Shown: positions 48,447 to 57,153 of the stretch, one piece after another | How positions within the stretch are numbered: position 1 is the stretch's first letter | Layout: every line of letters begins with the position of its first letter | Assembly: GCA_017541465.1 (NCBI GenBank) | Contig: JAFXYZ010000027.1 | Coordinates: 1 to 60,287 of the forward strand | Origin: a bacterium | GTDB lineage: Bacteria; Cyanobacteriota; Vampirovibrionia; Gastranaerophilales; Gastranaerophilaceae | Length of the DNA: 60,287 bases | Reading direction: 5' to 3' | Translations under genes and position numbers: made by a program | The notes under the pieces: generated by a model | Database searches by the model: none | The model's input: only the letters and a program-made list of their open reading frames with translations | What the model was told of the DNA's origin: nothing

Positions 48447-48887
48447 ATGGGAATATATGATTCAATGAACATCGGGGCGAGCGCAATGAGCGTTCACGCA
48501 AAAAGATTAGCCATAAGCTCAATGAATATGGCAAATATAGACACCCCGAACTATATAAGAAAAATTCCGATGATAGCATCCACTCAGAATGCTTCATTTC
48601 TGAGCATACTGGATTCAATGAGAACGCCCATGGCACCGGGGGCTATGCCTTATGCTACAGGCGGTGTTGCTTTTACGGGAATAGTTGAAGATCCTACATT
48701 AGGCGAAAAAATATATAAACCGGGGCATCCTGATGCGGATGAAAACGGATATATAAGAACTTCCAACGTAAATCCGCTTGTTGAAATGTCGGATGCAACG
48801 ATGTCACAAAGAGCCTATGAAGCAAGCATCGCGATAGTTTCGATTAGTAAGGCAATGGCGGAAAAAGCGGTAAGTATGGGACAATAA
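48447..48887 (+). CDS. flgC: Flagellar basal-body rod protein FlgC
   Basis: A 146-aa proximal rod protein: GASAMSVHAKRLAISSMNMANIDTPNYIRK at the start, the FlgC-specific YKPGHPDADENGYIRTSNVNPLVEM in the middle and SQRAYEASIAIVSISKAMAEKAVSMGQ at the end. Length and order after flgB are standard. Confidence 0.93.
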   Translation: MGIYDSMNIGASAMSVHAKRLAISSMNMANIDTPNYIRKIPMIASTQNASFLSILDSMRTPMAPGAMPYATGGVAFTGIVEDPTLGEKIYKPGHPDADENGYIRTSNVNPLVEMSDATMSQRAYEASIAIVSISKAMAEKAVSMGQ

Positions 48888-48904
48888 TAACAGGCAGGGG
48901 ATAA

Positions 48905-49555
48905 ATGTTTTCAGGTAAGATACAGGGATTAATAAATTCATCAAGCGAAGCAAATGCAGCAAAAAGGGCTGAACAGTTAAATCAGTACGTTGAAAATCTC
49001 AATAAGGTTGCAAATAAAGAAATTCAGCAGGAGGACTATTTCAAGGAAATTCTGAAGTCCTCTGAGGGTGTTGCTTCAAAATTCAAGCTTTCTCAACCCT
49101 TCGTCAATACACCTATTATGACGGAGGCACAGGAGGAGGTTGAAGAATATTTGGGAAATTCAGATATTAAACCGACAAAAAACCAGATACTTGATTTAGT
49201 TTCAAAAATTTCGGAAAAATATGATATGGATGAAGACCTGGTCAATGCCGTAATAAGACAGGAATCAGGTTTTAAAACCGATGCGGTATCCTCCGCAGGA
49301 GCCCAGGGACTTATGCAGTTAATGCCTCAGACGGCAAAGGCTCTCGGGGTAAAGGATGCTTTTAATCCCGTTCAGAATATAGAAGGCGGAGTAAAGTATC
49401 TTAAAAATATGATGGACAAATATAACGGAAATGTAATTCTGGCACTTGCAGCCTATAATGCAGGCCCGGGAAATGTTGATAAATATAACGGAGTTCCCCC
49501 GTTTAAAGAAACTCAGAATTACGTAAAAAACATTTTGGCAAACTATCTTAAATAG
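48905..49555 (+). CDS. Lytic transglycosylase (SLT domain) in the flagellar operon
   Basis: This 216-aa protein has an N-terminal helical region (1-95) and an SLT/GEWL domain (about 100-216). The catalytic Glu is in VNAVIRQESGFKTDAVSSAGAQG-type sequence, followed by LMQLMPQTAKALGV, NIEGGVKYLKNMMDKYNGN and LALAAYNAGPGNVDKY. It should cut glycan strands so the rod can cross the cell wall, replacing the muramidase part of FlgJ. No signal peptide is seen, so it may leave through the flagellar export apparatus; that is inference. Between flgC and fliE. Confidence 0.88.
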   Translation: MFSGKIQGLINSSSEANAAKRAEQLNQYVENLNKVANKEIQQEDYFKEILKSSEGVASKFKLSQPFVNTPIMTEAQEEVEEYLGNSDIKPTKNQILDLVSKISEKYDMDEDLVNAVIRQESGFKTDAVSSAGAQGLMQLMPQTAKALGVKDAFNPVQNIEGGVKYLKNMMDKYNGNVILALAAYNAGPGNVDKYNGVPPFKETQNYVKNILANYLK

Positions 49556-49566
49556 AGGAGAAGGTC

Positions 49567-49899
49567 ATGAACAACTTTATACCAAGCGTAAATATGTTTT
49601 CACAGATAAATCAGGCAAAATACTTTGATACGTTAAACGGACCGTTTAAACTTGATGCCATAAGCGAAACCCCGAATACCTCATTTAAAGATGTACTCGC
49701 CGGAATGGTAAGTAATGTTAACGAAGAGATACAAAAACCTGACGAACTTCTGACCTCACACATGAACGGAAACAGCGACGTTGATGTTCATGATGTTATC
49801 ACTGCCATCTCTAAAGCTGAGCTGGGAGTAAGTTTGGCGACACAGGTAACCTCAAAAGTCGTAAGTGCATATAACACTGTAATTCAAATAAGTGTATAA
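49567..49899 (+). CDS. fliE: Flagellar hook-basal body protein FliE
   Basis: This 110-aa protein joins the MS ring to the rod. The C-terminal SDVDVHDVITAISKAELGVSLATQVTSKVVSAYNTVIQISV follows the FliE pattern (D.H.vm.A..KA...l....vRnk...AY.eI..M.V), and TSFKDVLAGMVSNVNE is the usual central helix. Position after flgBC supports the call. AGAGGAGAAGG is the ribosome site. Confidence 0.87.
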   Translation: MNNFIPSVNMFSQINQAKYFDTLNGPFKLDAISETPNTSFKDVLAGMVSNVNEEIQKPDELLTSHMNGNSDVDVHDVITAISKAELGVSLATQVTSKVVSAYNTVIQISV

Positions 49900-49938
49900 A
49901 ATTTGTCCTATATACTTACCCTCTGATAAAAAAAATAG

Positions 49939-49944
49939 TATAAT
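49939..49944 (+). promoter_or_regulatory. Possible internal promoter -10 before fliF
   Basis: TATAAT in the 79-nt gap between fliE and fliF. An AGAGGAG stretch (49957-49963) lies 15 nt before the assigned ATG, so the fliF start is not certain. Confidence 0.3.
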
Positions 49945-49978
49945 TACATGATTATAAGAGGAGATAATAAGATTAGGG

Positions 49979-51640
49979 ATGCAAAAACTCCAGGAATTAT
50001 TACAGAATAAAAATGTTTTATACGGGCTCATAGGCGCGGTTGTACTGATTATAATACTTATAATCAGTCTTGCCGTATTCGGGCCTAAAGGAAGTTCTCA
50101 GTCGGAAGAAGCCGGAAACAAGCCTATTGAAGCGGATGTTAATTTATTAACAACGGATAATCTCGGAAAAGCACTTGAGGTTCAGGCACTTTTGGCAAGA
50201 TACGGTATTACTGCCGTAAGAGAAATGGATGGTACGAAATCAAAAATCGTACTGAAGGCAAAAGATAAAATCAAACAGAGCCAGAGAGACCAGGCGCTTC
50301 TGGTTATTGTTCAGAGCGGTCTGATGGACCAATATACAGGGCTTGAGATATTTGATAAAGGTGATTTTACATCAACAAAAGAGGATAAGAGAATAAGACT
50401 TGTAAGAGCCATAAATGGTGAGCTTTCAAGACTGATAAGAAAAATTCCTCCGATAGAAAATGCTTCTGTTTTTGTTTCAATACCCGAGCAGACAATGTTT
50501 ACTGCGGACAGAAAGCCTGTTACGGCAACTGTTCAGCTGGTTGTTCCGAGCGGAATAAGACTTGAACAGTCCAAAATTAAAGCTGTTGAAAACCTTTTAC
50601 TGGGAAGTGTTTCAGGGCTTACCTCAGATTATATTTCAATAACGGACACTAACGGAAATGTTTATTCAAGTTTAATCAACGCACTTGATGACCAGATTGC
50701 AAAACTTCAGGAAAATGACAGTTATATGCAAAATAAGGTCAGTGCGCAGTTAGACAGACTTATAGGAAAAGGAAACTATGTTGTAACAGTCAGCACCTTC
50801 CTGCGCCAGGCACCTACAGAGACGACAAGAATTGAATACGATCCGAATTCAAAAACGGCACTCTCTGAGCAAACCTTCCAGGAGGGGCTGGGTGATACAC
50901 AGAAGGATGCAAACAGCGGTTCGGGTGCGGTCAGTGTTTATGTACCTGAAGGTGTTCCGACCTCTTCATCTTCTTCCTCTCAAGACAGAAAATATACAAG
51001 GTCAGCTCAGGAAACACAGTACGGGGTTTCTAAATCGCAGACAAGCGAATACTTTAAGCAGGGAATTATTGAAGATATAACGATAGCGGTAACACTTGAT
51101 GCAGCCGCAATGCCGTCAAATCTGAGTGAAGATGAACTTAAAAATATCATAGCAAGAGCCGCTTCGCCGAAAGTCAGCGCAGACAATGTTTCTATCGCAT
51201 ACTCAGAGTCTATTCAGCCCTATCTTGCAGGGGATAAAGCGGTTAATCTTCCCAAACCCGATGAATCGGGAAATCCCTGGTGGGTTGCAATTGTTCTTCT
51301 CATAGGCGGTTTAATCTTCGGATTTATCTTTGTTTCGAGAAGATTAAGAGCAACCTCACAGAGACAGAAAGAAGAACTTGATCAGTTAAGAGAAAAGACA
51401 GAGGCGCAGGATAAACAGATTATGGACGTAAACCTGAAGGCAGCAGAACTGACGGAAAAGCAGGATATTATCTCTCAGCAGTTAATCGAGCAGTCAAACA
51501 GACGCCAGCTGGAAAAGAGAAATTCTGATTTAGCGACAGCGCAAATAAATGAAACTCTTGAAGATATTTCGGATGATATTGCGTTCAGCGATGAAGCAGA
51601 AACGATAGAAAAGATTAAAAACTGGATAGAAAAATCATAA
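49979..51640 (+). CDS. fliF: Flagellar MS-ring protein FliF
   Basis: A 553-aa inner-membrane ring protein. Helix 1 is at about 12-37. The periplasmic ring-building motifs include VNLLTTDNLGKALEVQALLARYGI, GELSRLIRKIPPIENASVFVSIPEQ, VTATVQLVVPSGIRLEQSKIKAVENLL and GLTSDYISITDTNGNV. Helix 2 is at about 427-446 (WWVAIVLLIGGLIFGFIFVS). The cytoplasmic tail (about 450-553), which in other bacteria binds FliG, ends DEAETIEKIKNWIEKS. AGGG lies directly next to the ATG, so its ribosome site is unusual. Confidence 0.92.
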   Translation: MQKLQELLQNKNVLYGLIGAVVLIIILIISLAVFGPKGSSQSEEAGNKPIEADVNLLTTDNLGKALEVQALLARYGITAVREMDGTKSKIVLKAKDKIKQSQRDQALLVIVQSGLMDQYTGLEIFDKGDFTSTKEDKRIRLVRAINGELSRLIRKIPPIENASVFVSIPEQTMFTADRKPVTATVQLVVPSGIRLEQSKIKAVENLLLGSVSGLTSDYISITDTNGNVYSSLINALDDQIAKLQENDSYMQNKVSAQLDRLIGKGNYVVTVSTFLRQAPTETTRIEYDPNSKTALSEQTFQEGLGDTQKDANSGSGAVSVYVPEGVPTSSSSSSQDRKYTRSAQETQYGVSKSQTSEYFKQGIIEDITIAVTLDAAAMPSNLSEDELKNIIARAASPKVSADNVSIAYSESIQPYLAGDKAVNLPKPDESGNPWWVAIVLLIGGLIFGFIFVSRRLRATSQRQKEELDQLREKTEAQDKQIMDVNLKAAELTEKQDIISQQLIEQSNRRQLEKRNSDLATAQINETLEDISDDIAFSDEAETIEKIKNWIEKS

Positions 51641-51657
51641 CAAACAGGGAGTGAAAA

Positions 51658-52617
51658 TTGGCAATAGCAGGATTTAACTATAAAGAACTTGCTGCGGAAC
51701 TGGCAAAACAAGCAGTAGCGCTTGTGCCTGAAGACATCCCTATGCCCGAAAAAAAATATATTATCACTCTTATAAACAATTTCTGCATAATTTCGGGAAA
51801 ATCTTTGAATGATGATCCGAATATTAAATTTGATGCTTCACAGGCAACTATCATCACACAGTTTATCGGAGAATGGGCTTTTCATAAGTCAATAGACTTA
51901 ATCAGAGGGGGAATACCTCCTCAGTTAAGAGATCCGATAATGCAAAAACTTGCCTTTGCTATATTTGAGGAGGCAAAACTTGCACTGATTAAGAAACTCC
52001 CCGATGAACAGGTAGTTAATCTTGTTGAGAACAAAGTAAACCAGGTATTTGGTGCTGAAATTCAGGGTTATGTTCAGAAGGGTGCAATAACTCCCGAGCA
52101 GGCTCAGAACGTACTTCAGCAGTCTAATATTGACTCAATGGCACAAAAAGAGAATGAAGTTGTTGCCAAATTTTCAAACAAAAAAATTCTCAAACTCGTT
52201 GCAATGGCAATGATATTAAAGAAAATGCCCCAGGAAAAGGTCAAAGCGATTTTAGACAGCCTTGATCCTCACGATGTGAAATTTATCATCGACCACATGA
52301 AGGTTGAAAATCTTGAAAATAAAATCGATAAATCAATCGTCTTAGAATCCTTATATGACATAAGAAGAGAACTTCCCGAGCCCAAAGAAATCAATGTTGA
52401 AAAGGTTATGAGGAAGTTAAACAGGGCGGTTTCTCTTTCAAAACCGCAGGTTATAGAAGCCGTAATAAAACAGGAAAGGTCAAACGTCAAAAACTTTATC
52501 TATGACCAAAAGTTTCCGACACTCTCTGTTTTCACCCCGAGTATGCTCCAGATTATATCAGATTATCTTGAAGAAAAATTAAATGATTATAAAGAAAAAC
52601 CAAGCGAAAATAAATAA
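51658..52617 (+). CDS. Unrecognised protein in the fliG position
   Basis: This 319-aa cytosolic, mostly helical protein lies between fliF and fliH, exactly where fliG normally is and of similar length (FliG is about 330 aa). I cannot find the FliG signatures (the middle-domain EHPQTIA, or the charged torque helix of the C domain). Segments such as KKMPQEKVKAILDSLDPHDVKFIIDHM and PEPKEINVEKVMRKLNRA have the look of ARM-type helical repeats, which fits a diverged FliG, but this is inference. The start is TTG with GGGAG upstream. The 3' end overlaps fliH by 35 nt, so it is tightly coupled to the export genes. Confidence 0.6.
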   Translation: MAIAGFNYKELAAELAKQAVALVPEDIPMPEKKYIITLINNFCIISGKSLNDDPNIKFDASQATIITQFIGEWAFHKSIDLIRGGIPPQLRDPIMQKLAFAIFEEAKLALIKKLPDEQVVNLVENKVNQVFGAEIQGYVQKGAITPEQAQNVLQQSNIDSMAQKENEVVAKFSNKKILKLVAMAMILKKMPQEKVKAILDSLDPHDVKFIIDHMKVENLENKIDKSIVLESLYDIRRELPEPKEINVEKVMRKLNRAVSLSKPQVIEAVIKQERSNVKNFIYDQKFPTLSVFTPSMLQIISDYLEEKLNDYKEKPSENK

Positions 52618-53311
52618 AAACATTAAGGTTGAGCCTAAGCAGCCGAGCGCGAGCCCGGAAATTGATTCTGTTCAAAACCAGACTGAAGATGAATTAGAAT
52701 TAGAGCAGGATATAAAAGAGGTAACACTTGAGCAGATAGCCTTTGAACAGAGAGAAGAAAGAAGAGAAGGCTCAAGAAGAAGGGGTTACCGCAGAACAAA
52801 CGACCGAATGATTTTGACAAGAGCCCAGGAGGAGGCGGTCAAAATTAAAAACGATGCCTGGAGCGAAGGGTATCAAAAGGGTATTGAAGAGGCTCAAAAC
52901 CAGCTTTCTGCACTGAATAAATCAATAGAAGAATATTTTAACTATAAAGGTGTTGTTGTTGATGCAATTTCGCAGAGTGTATATGATATAGCCCTTGAAA
53001 TTGCGCAAAAAATACTTAAAAAAGAAATAGCTTCAGACGACAGCGCAATGCTCAATATGATAAAAGATATTTTATCTGATATAAACAGACACGAGAGCAG
53101 AATAACGCTCAAGGTCAGACCTGATGATGTAAACGGGATAAAGAAGCACTTTGATGAGCTTTTCCCCGAAGGGTTATTTGATGCGAAAGTTTCTGTTTTG
53201 GCAGATAAGACAATACAGGAGGGCGGTGTAATCGTCGAAACGTCAAACGGAATAGTAGATGCAAGGCTCGAAACCCAGCTCGAAATTCTGAAAAATGCGT
53301 TTAAAACTTAA
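52583..53311 (+). CDS. fliH: Flagellar export ATPase regulator FliH
   Basis: This 242-aa protein has an acidic then Arg-rich N-terminal region (about 25-75, with REERREGSRRRGYRR). A helical part with A-x-x-EGYQKGIEEAQNQ (the Gly-spaced FliH-type helix) is followed by the C-terminal V-ATPase E/FliH domain: AISQSVYDIALEIAQKILKKEI, RITLKVRPDDV, VSVLADKTIQEGGVIVETSNGIVDA. It should bind FliI and anchor it at the export gate. Overlaps the preceding gene by 35 nt. Confidence 0.88.
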   Translation: MIIKKNQAKINKNIKVEPKQPSASPEIDSVQNQTEDELELEQDIKEVTLEQIAFEQREERREGSRRRGYRRTNDRMILTRAQEEAVKIKNDAWSEGYQKGIEEAQNQLSALNKSIEEYFNYKGVVVDAISQSVYDIALEIAQKILKKEIASDDSAMLNMIKDILSDINRHESRITLKVRPDDVNGIKKHFDELFPEGLFDAKVSVLADKTIQEGGVIVETSNGIVDARLETQLEILKNAFKT

Positions 53312-53328
53312 AGGGTATAAAAGGGATA

Positions 53329-55425
53329 GTGGCAAGTTCAGAGAATAAAAGTGTTTTATTTGAAGTATCACTGGCAATATTTATCATATTGCTTATTTTG
53401 ATATTGCTTTTGGAAATGCCGACCTGGGTAATCAACTGCTCCATCAGTTTTAATATAGCCCTCGGAATAACCCTTATGATGATAGCGATTTATGTCCAAA
53501 GACCGCTCGAGCTTTCTGCATTTCCTTCAATTATCCTTATCGGAACCTTGTTCAGACTGGTTTTGAGTATTGCTTCAACAAGACTTATTCTGGCAAGAGG
53601 TGACGCGGGTGAAGTCGTTAAAGCATTCGGCGAGTTCGTTACCGGAGGTAACCTAATTGTCGGTTTTGTAATATTTTTGATTATTACCATCGTTCAGTTT
53701 TTGGTTATCACAAAAGGTTCAGAACGTATTGCAGAGGTTGCGGCGAGGTTCGCACTCGATGCTATGCCCGGAAAACAGATGACAATTGACGCAGACTTCA
53801 ATGCAGGCTTAATTTCACCTGAAGAAGCGGTTAAGAGAAGAGAGGATTTACAGAGAGAATCAAACCTCTACGGTTCAATGGATGGTGCGATGAAGTTCGT
53901 CAAAGGTGATACTTTGGCGGGTATCATCATCGTTATAATTAATATTGTAGGCGGTTTGGCGGTAGGTATTCTGCAACAGGGAATGCCTGCAGGCGATGCG
54001 GTTACAAAATATACGGTATTGACGGTTGGTGACGGTTTGGCATCTCAATTACCTTCACTTTTGATGTCTATCTCAGCAGGTATCGTAATGACACGTTCAA
54101 CAGCGGCAAGCCCTTCGTTAGGTCGTGACTTAGCGAACCAGTTATTGAATAAACCTTACAGCTTGTTCGGAGCAGGGATATTCTTATTCCTTATCGCCTG
54201 TACGTCTGGATTTACGGGATTACCGTTCTTTCCATTCTTTATTTATTCAATTTTGCTTGGAATTGCAGGGATGTCAATTCTCGTAAACCAGGATGTTCAG
54301 TCGCAATTAGGACAGATTGAAAACGTTAAAAGAAATATGCAGGACCTTGTTAATCCAAACAGAATGTATGAAAGACTAGGTGTTGATGTACTTTCACTTC
54401 AGGTCGGCTCAGCACTTCTTGTAATTGCCGATCCTGAGCAGGAGGGTTTGCTTCTTCCGAAAATTGCGGCATTAAGACAGAGAATAACGGATACTTTAGG
54501 TTATATTATCCCGAACATAAGAATTATGGACTCTTCGGCACTGGAACCGAATGAATATATCATTTCAGTCAGAGGAAACACAGTAGCGTCAGGGTATATT
54601 TACCCCGGGAAAGTCATGGTTATCGCTGACCAGTGGGATTCAACGGGAGCAGATGTTCCAAAAGATGCTATTATCGGTGTTGATCCTACATATCAGACAC
54701 AGGCATACTGGCTGAACCCCAAGACCATTCCGACTGGGATAAAGGTTGCACCTGTTGAATGTATAGACGTTATAATCACTCACCTTCAGGACTGCGTAAG
54801 AAAATACGTTGATGAAATTATGACAAAGACTGATGTTCTGAAGTTAATTGAGCTTGTTAAAAGCCAGGATCCTACACTGGTCAATGACCTCGTTCCTGCG
54901 ATTATCTCAACGAGCGACCTCAGAAAGATTTTTGTAAACTTAATCAGGGAAAAGGTTTCCATAAGAGATATTATGTTTATTTTTGAAAGACTTTGCGATT
55001 ATGCAAGATTTTCAAAAGAGCCCGATATCCTCTCTGAGAGGTTAAGAACGGCACTCGGCAGGCAGATTTGTCTTGCGAATATAACGCCGGATAAGGTTTT
55101 ATATGCACTGACACTATCCTCCGAATGGGAAAAGACACTCGATGACAGTTGCCAGAGAACAGAGCTCGGCACAATGTTTTTGTTAAATCCCTTACAGGTT
55201 CAGGAATTGATAGAATCTGCGGTTTCAACCTTAATTAAGGCAAGACAGAATATATCGGTACAGCCCGTAATACTTTGCTCACCTAGAATAAGACTTCCTT
55301 TATATCAATTACTCGAAAGACACATCCCGACTATTGTTGTTATTTCATACTCGGAACTTATAACTGATGTGAGAGTCGAGGCGGTTGATACAATAGGGGA
55401 ATCAATTAATTATAATTTCGGATAA
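53329..55425 (+). CDS. flhA: Flagellar export gate protein FlhA
   Basis: A 698-aa integral membrane protein. About eight helices fill residues 1-320, with conserved FPSIILIGTLFRLVLSIAST, RGDAGEVVKAFGEFV, IVQFLVITKGSERIAEVAARF (with the FHIPEP-type loop ALDAMPGKQM) and DADFNAGLISPEEAVKRR. The large C-terminal cytoplasmic domain (about 330-698) docks export substrates and chaperones. The start codon is GTG with AAAGGGAT upstream. The partner gate genes flhB and fliPQR are not in the window. Confidence 0.96.
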   Translation: MASSENKSVLFEVSLAIFIILLILILLLEMPTWVINCSISFNIALGITLMMIAIYVQRPLELSAFPSIILIGTLFRLVLSIASTRLILARGDAGEVVKAFGEFVTGGNLIVGFVIFLIITIVQFLVITKGSERIAEVAARFALDAMPGKQMTIDADFNAGLISPEEAVKRREDLQRESNLYGSMDGAMKFVKGDTLAGIIIVIINIVGGLAVGILQQGMPAGDAVTKYTVLTVGDGLASQLPSLLMSISAGIVMTRSTAASPSLGRDLANQLLNKPYSLFGAGIFLFLIACTSGFTGLPFFPFFIYSILLGIAGMSILVNQDVQSQLGQIENVKRNMQDLVNPNRMYERLGVDVLSLQVGSALLVIADPEQEGLLLPKIAALRQRITDTLGYIIPNIRIMDSSALEPNEYIISVRGNTVASGYIYPGKVMVIADQWDSTGADVPKDAIIGVDPTYQTQAYWLNPKTIPTGIKVAPVECIDVIITHLQDCVRKYVDEIMTKTDVLKLIELVKSQDPTLVNDLVPAIISTSDLRKIFVNLIREKVSIRDIMFIFERLCDYARFSKEPDILSERLRTALGRQICLANITPDKVLYALTLSSEWEKTLDDSCQRTELGTMFLLNPLQVQELIESAVSTLIKARQNISVQPVILCSPRIRLPLYQLLERHIPTIVVISYSELITDVRVEAVDTIGESINYNFG

Positions 55426-55435
55426 ATAAAAGAAA

Positions 55436-56788
55436 ATGTATTTAGACCAGAACATAGAAAAATCAATAGAGTTTATGAAACGGCGCGCCAATGAAATCAT
55501 TGACACGACACATCTTTATCACTACAAGGGCTCTGTTACAAAACTTGTCGGACTGACGGTTGATGTCCAGCTGCCGGGACTTAAACTCGGTGATTTATGT
55601 TTTATTGAAACCTCGGAAGGTGAAAAGAAGGCTGCTGAGGTCGTTGCGTTTAAAGGTGATGTTGCCCAGCTTCTACTTCTCTATGACGGCGCGGGGATAG
55701 GGCAGGGAAGTCTCGTTCAGACAACCGGAAAGCCGATTAAAATTCCTGTCGGTGATTTCCTGCTCGGAAGAATAATTAATCCGTTAGGAGAACCCATAGA
55801 CGGCAAACCGCTTGATACAACAGGCGCGCAGTGGATGAATATTGACAATGATCCTCCTCAGGCATTTGAAAGACCGATTATTAATACAATTTTTGCAACG
55901 GGAGTAAGGGCGATAGACGGAACACTGACACTCGGGGCAGGTCAAAGAATGGGGCTGTTTGCAGGCTCAGGTGTAGGTAAATCAACGATGCTCGGTATGA
56001 TAGCGAGGAACTCGGATGCTGATATAAACGTTGTTGCGCTCATCGGAGAGCGAGGCAGAGAGGTTAAAGAGTTTATTGAGGACTCTCTCGGGGAAGAGGG
56101 TATGGCAAAATCAGTCGTTGTCTGCTCAACGGGAGACCAGCCGCCTTTAATCCGTATGAAGTGCCTGCATAGTGCAACTGCGGTTTGTGAATACTTCAGA
56201 GACCAGGGGAAAAAAGTTTTCCTTATGACAGATACCGTAACCCGTTGTGCAATGGCAGGAAGAGAGGTCGGACTGTCTATCGGCGAACCACCTACTATAA
56301 AAGGGTATCCGCCTTCAATTTTTTCCTGGCTTCAGAGGGTTTTGGAGCGAAGCGGAAACAGTCCGAGGGGTTCAATTACCGCGCTTTATACCGTCTTAAT
56401 GGAAGGCGATGACGTAAACGATCCCGTTGTTGATACCGTAAGAGGTATTGTTGACGGACACATCTTCCTCTCGAGAAAAATTGCAGAGATGAACCACTAC
56501 CCCGCTATTGATATTCTCGGGAGCATAAGCCGTCTGATGAGCGCAATAGCAAGTGAAGAGCATAAAGAAGCGGCTTCTAAGATCAGGAAAATTATGGCGC
56601 TCTACAGAGAAAACAAAGATCTTATTGATGTCGGTATGTATAACCCGGGTTCAAACCCCAGGCTTGATACCGCAATAGAGCTTATGCCTCAGATTAACGC
56701 GTTTTTACAGCAGAGAACCTCTGATATTGTTCAGTTCGATAACACGATTGAAACTATGATGAATATTGTAAGAGATGTTGATATATAA
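55436..56788 (+). CDS. fliI: Flagellar export ATPase FliI
   Basis: This 450-aa F1-beta-like ATPase energises substrate unloading for flagellar export. Walker A is FAGSGVGKST (about 178-187), then IGERGREVKEFIED, VFLMTDTVTRCAMAGREVGL (Walker B region) and GEPPTIKGYPPSIF. The C-terminal helical domain ends MMNIVRDVDI. The gap after flhA is 10 nt. It is the last gene of the operon, closed by the hairpin at 56787-56816. Confidence 0.96.
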   Translation: MYLDQNIEKSIEFMKRRANEIIDTTHLYHYKGSVTKLVGLTVDVQLPGLKLGDLCFIETSEGEKKAAEVVAFKGDVAQLLLLYDGAGIGQGSLVQTTGKPIKIPVGDFLLGRIINPLGEPIDGKPLDTTGAQWMNIDNDPPQAFERPIINTIFATGVRAIDGTLTLGAGQRMGLFAGSGVGKSTMLGMIARNSDADINVVALIGERGREVKEFIEDSLGEEGMAKSVVVCSTGDQPPLIRMKCLHSATAVCEYFRDQGKKVFLMTDTVTRCAMAGREVGLSIGEPPTIKGYPPSIFSWLQRVLERSGNSPRGSITALYTVLMEGDDVNDPVVDTVRGIVDGHIFLSRKIAEMNHYPAIDILGSISRLMSAIASEEHKEAASKIRKIMALYRENKDLIDVGMYNPGSNPRLDTAIELMPQINAFLQQRTSDIVQFDNTIETMMNIVRDVDI

Positions 56789-56816
56789 AAAAATTCCCTG
56801 AAAAATCAGGGAATTT
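56787..56816. terminator. Terminator between fliI and the convergent 77-aa gene
   Basis: An 11-bp stem AAATTCCCTGA / TCAGGGAATTT (56791-56801, 56806-56816) with a 4-A loop. T residues follow best on the minus strand, so it serves the small gene and probably also the flagellar operon. Confidence 0.75.
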
Positions 56817-56826
56817 AATTTATTTC

Positions 56827-57060
56827 TTAGCCCATCCATTCGTGGCTGTTAATTTTTCTCTTGTAGTATTCTTCGGGTGACTCAACCTTAGAGGCTTGTG
56901 TGTGTTTAATTTGTTCTATTGCCTGTTCTCTTTTTAATAATTCGGTGAGCGGAGTGAAATAGCAGTCGTCTCCGCCGTATCTTGACCAGACACCTGGCTC
57001 TCCGCCGGGACCTTTTTCAAGACAGTATTTTTTCTGAATAGCGGGGGTAATATTAATCAT
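56827..57060 (-). CDS. Small 77-aa unknown protein
   Basis: Starts MINITPAIQKKYCLEKGPGG, with two Cys (13 and 33), a Gly-rich first half (GPGGEPGVWSRYGGDDC) and a helical second half (LTELLKREQAIEQIKHTQ) ending NSHEWMG. No signal or membrane segment. The M-x-I-x-x-A start and size recall the other small unknown proteins of this window. It has its own terminator; AGGAG lies upstream of the ATG. Function unknown. It sits between the flagellar operon and feoB. Confidence 0.55.
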   Translation of the reverse strand: MINITPAIQKKYCLEKGPGGEPGVWSRYGGDDCYFTPLTELLKREQAIEQIKHTQASKVESPEEYYKRKINSHEWMG

Positions 57061-57153
57061 AATTAAAAACTCCTAATCTGAATTTCTTATTCCTCACAAA
57101 TTAATGTGCGTAAATATAAATTTTGTTAAGATAAAAAATATTATTAAGAAATA

